This document shows positions 20,068 through 20,392 of a stretch of 20,392 nt of DNA, piece after piece (position 1 is the stretch's first letter; each line of letters opens with the position of its first letter). Source of the stretch: a virus. Both the position numbers and the translations under genes were made by a program. Below the pieces are notes generated by a model. The model searched no databases. It was given only the letters and a program-made list of their open reading frames with translations, and was not told the origin of the DNA. The stretch lies in IMG/VR virus record IMGVR_UViG_3300007234_002215, positions 1 to 20,392 of that record, one strand, 5' to 3'.

Positions 20068-20091
20068 GGCGGCCCCCCGAGGGAGGCCGCC
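20068..20091 (-). other. Hairpin between the two right-end genes
   Basis: A perfect GGCGGCC/GGCCGCC stem (7 bp, 10-nt loop), 6 nt after the stop of the membrane-type gene. No T-run. Confidence 0.7.
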
Positions 20092-20097
20092 GGTGTG

Positions 20098-20322
20098 TCA
20101 GTTGTTGCCGTAGTCGGCCTCATGGCCAAGCCGAGCCACGAAAGTCTGCTGCATAGCGAAACTGACGGTCCAGCAGATGATGATGCCGTTAGACAGGCCG
20201 TTCACCGCAATTTCGTTGAGGGCCATGAAAGACACGAGTGCGTGCCCCCCGGTGACCATCATCCCCCTGGCCCACCACGATGTGGCGACCTCCCTCACGT
20301 CGTTCAAGGTTTCTCTGTCCAT
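20098..20322 (-). CDS. Small membrane-type phage protein
   Basis: A 74-residue protein from ATG 20322 with GAGGAAAGATGAC upstream. Residues about 1-18 are charged, then two hydrophobic segments (about 20-38 and 42-62; GHALVSFMALNEIAV, GIIICWTVSFAMQQ) suggest two membrane helices. The C-terminus is polar. Its stop is 53 nt before the next ATG, with a GC hairpin in the gap. Function unknown; membrane location is inferred. Confidence 0.7.
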   Translation of the reverse strand: MDRETLNDVREVATSWWARGMMVTGGHALVSFMALNEIAVNGLSNGIIICWTVSFAMQQTFVARLGHEADYGNN

Positions 20323-20392
20323 GTCATCTTTCCTCTGTCAATACCGCAACAGCGCGGTTCTACATAAATCATAGGGTGAAAGGGAGAGCGAG

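Noticed and set aside
20340-20392. Possible - strand promoter with TATGAT near the right edge
   Set aside because: A -10-like element is at 20368-20373, but the -35 region would lie beyond the window, so it cannot be judged.

Overview
The window looks like part of a tailed double-stranded DNA bacteriophage genome. It is GC-rich (roughly 60% by eye), almost fully coding, and built of short genes packed with 1-8 nt stop/start overlaps. The protein set is phage-like: beta-rich virion-type proteins, a lysis-type cluster, a family A DNA polymerase and recombination proteins. GC content, Shine-Dalgarno use and gene style fit a phage of a high-GC host, most likely an actinobacterium, but no gene here proves the host. 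I see no terminase, capsid, integrase, tRNA or CRISPR array.

Left arm, + strand, 1-3712: the end of a late operon. A truncated ORF is followed by small proteins of virion type (208-2487), including a glycine-zipper protein. Then comes a probable cysteine peptidase/amidase-fold protein (2487-3002) and three small proteins, two with a C-terminal membrane segment. This is best read as a candidate lysis cassette.

Right arm, - strand, 3686-20322: a long early/replication block read right to left, meeting the late operon in a convergent 27-nt overlap. From right to left (transcription order) it holds two small proteins (20098-20322, 19865-20044), a 688-nt non-coding highly structured region (19177-19864), a DUF932-like protein, a RadC-like JAMM protein and a set of small phage proteins. 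Next come a compact replication/recombination module (SNF2-type helicase, HTH protein, Cas4-like Fe-S nuclease, RecA-fold ATPase, acidic-tailed presumptive ssDNA-binding protein, UDG-exonuclease-polymerase fusion). The block ends with a small SMC/Rad50-like ATPase, an NrdR-like zinc ribbon and coiled-coil proteins.

Two non-coding patterns run through the - strand block. (1) Many genes start after a CA-rich leader built on GACACA/GGACACA units, with exact 15-17 nt copies at distant sites. (2) Nearly every true intergenic gap carries one or more GC-rich hairpins just after the upstream stop codon, mostly without a U-tract. The region 19177-19864 has dense G-runs on both strands, palindromes and repeated CTATCA/TGATAG motifs, and is the best candidate for an origin, control region or genome-end signal. 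Three small genes (31, 59 and 59 aa) were found by hand from start signals, stop/start coupling and composition.
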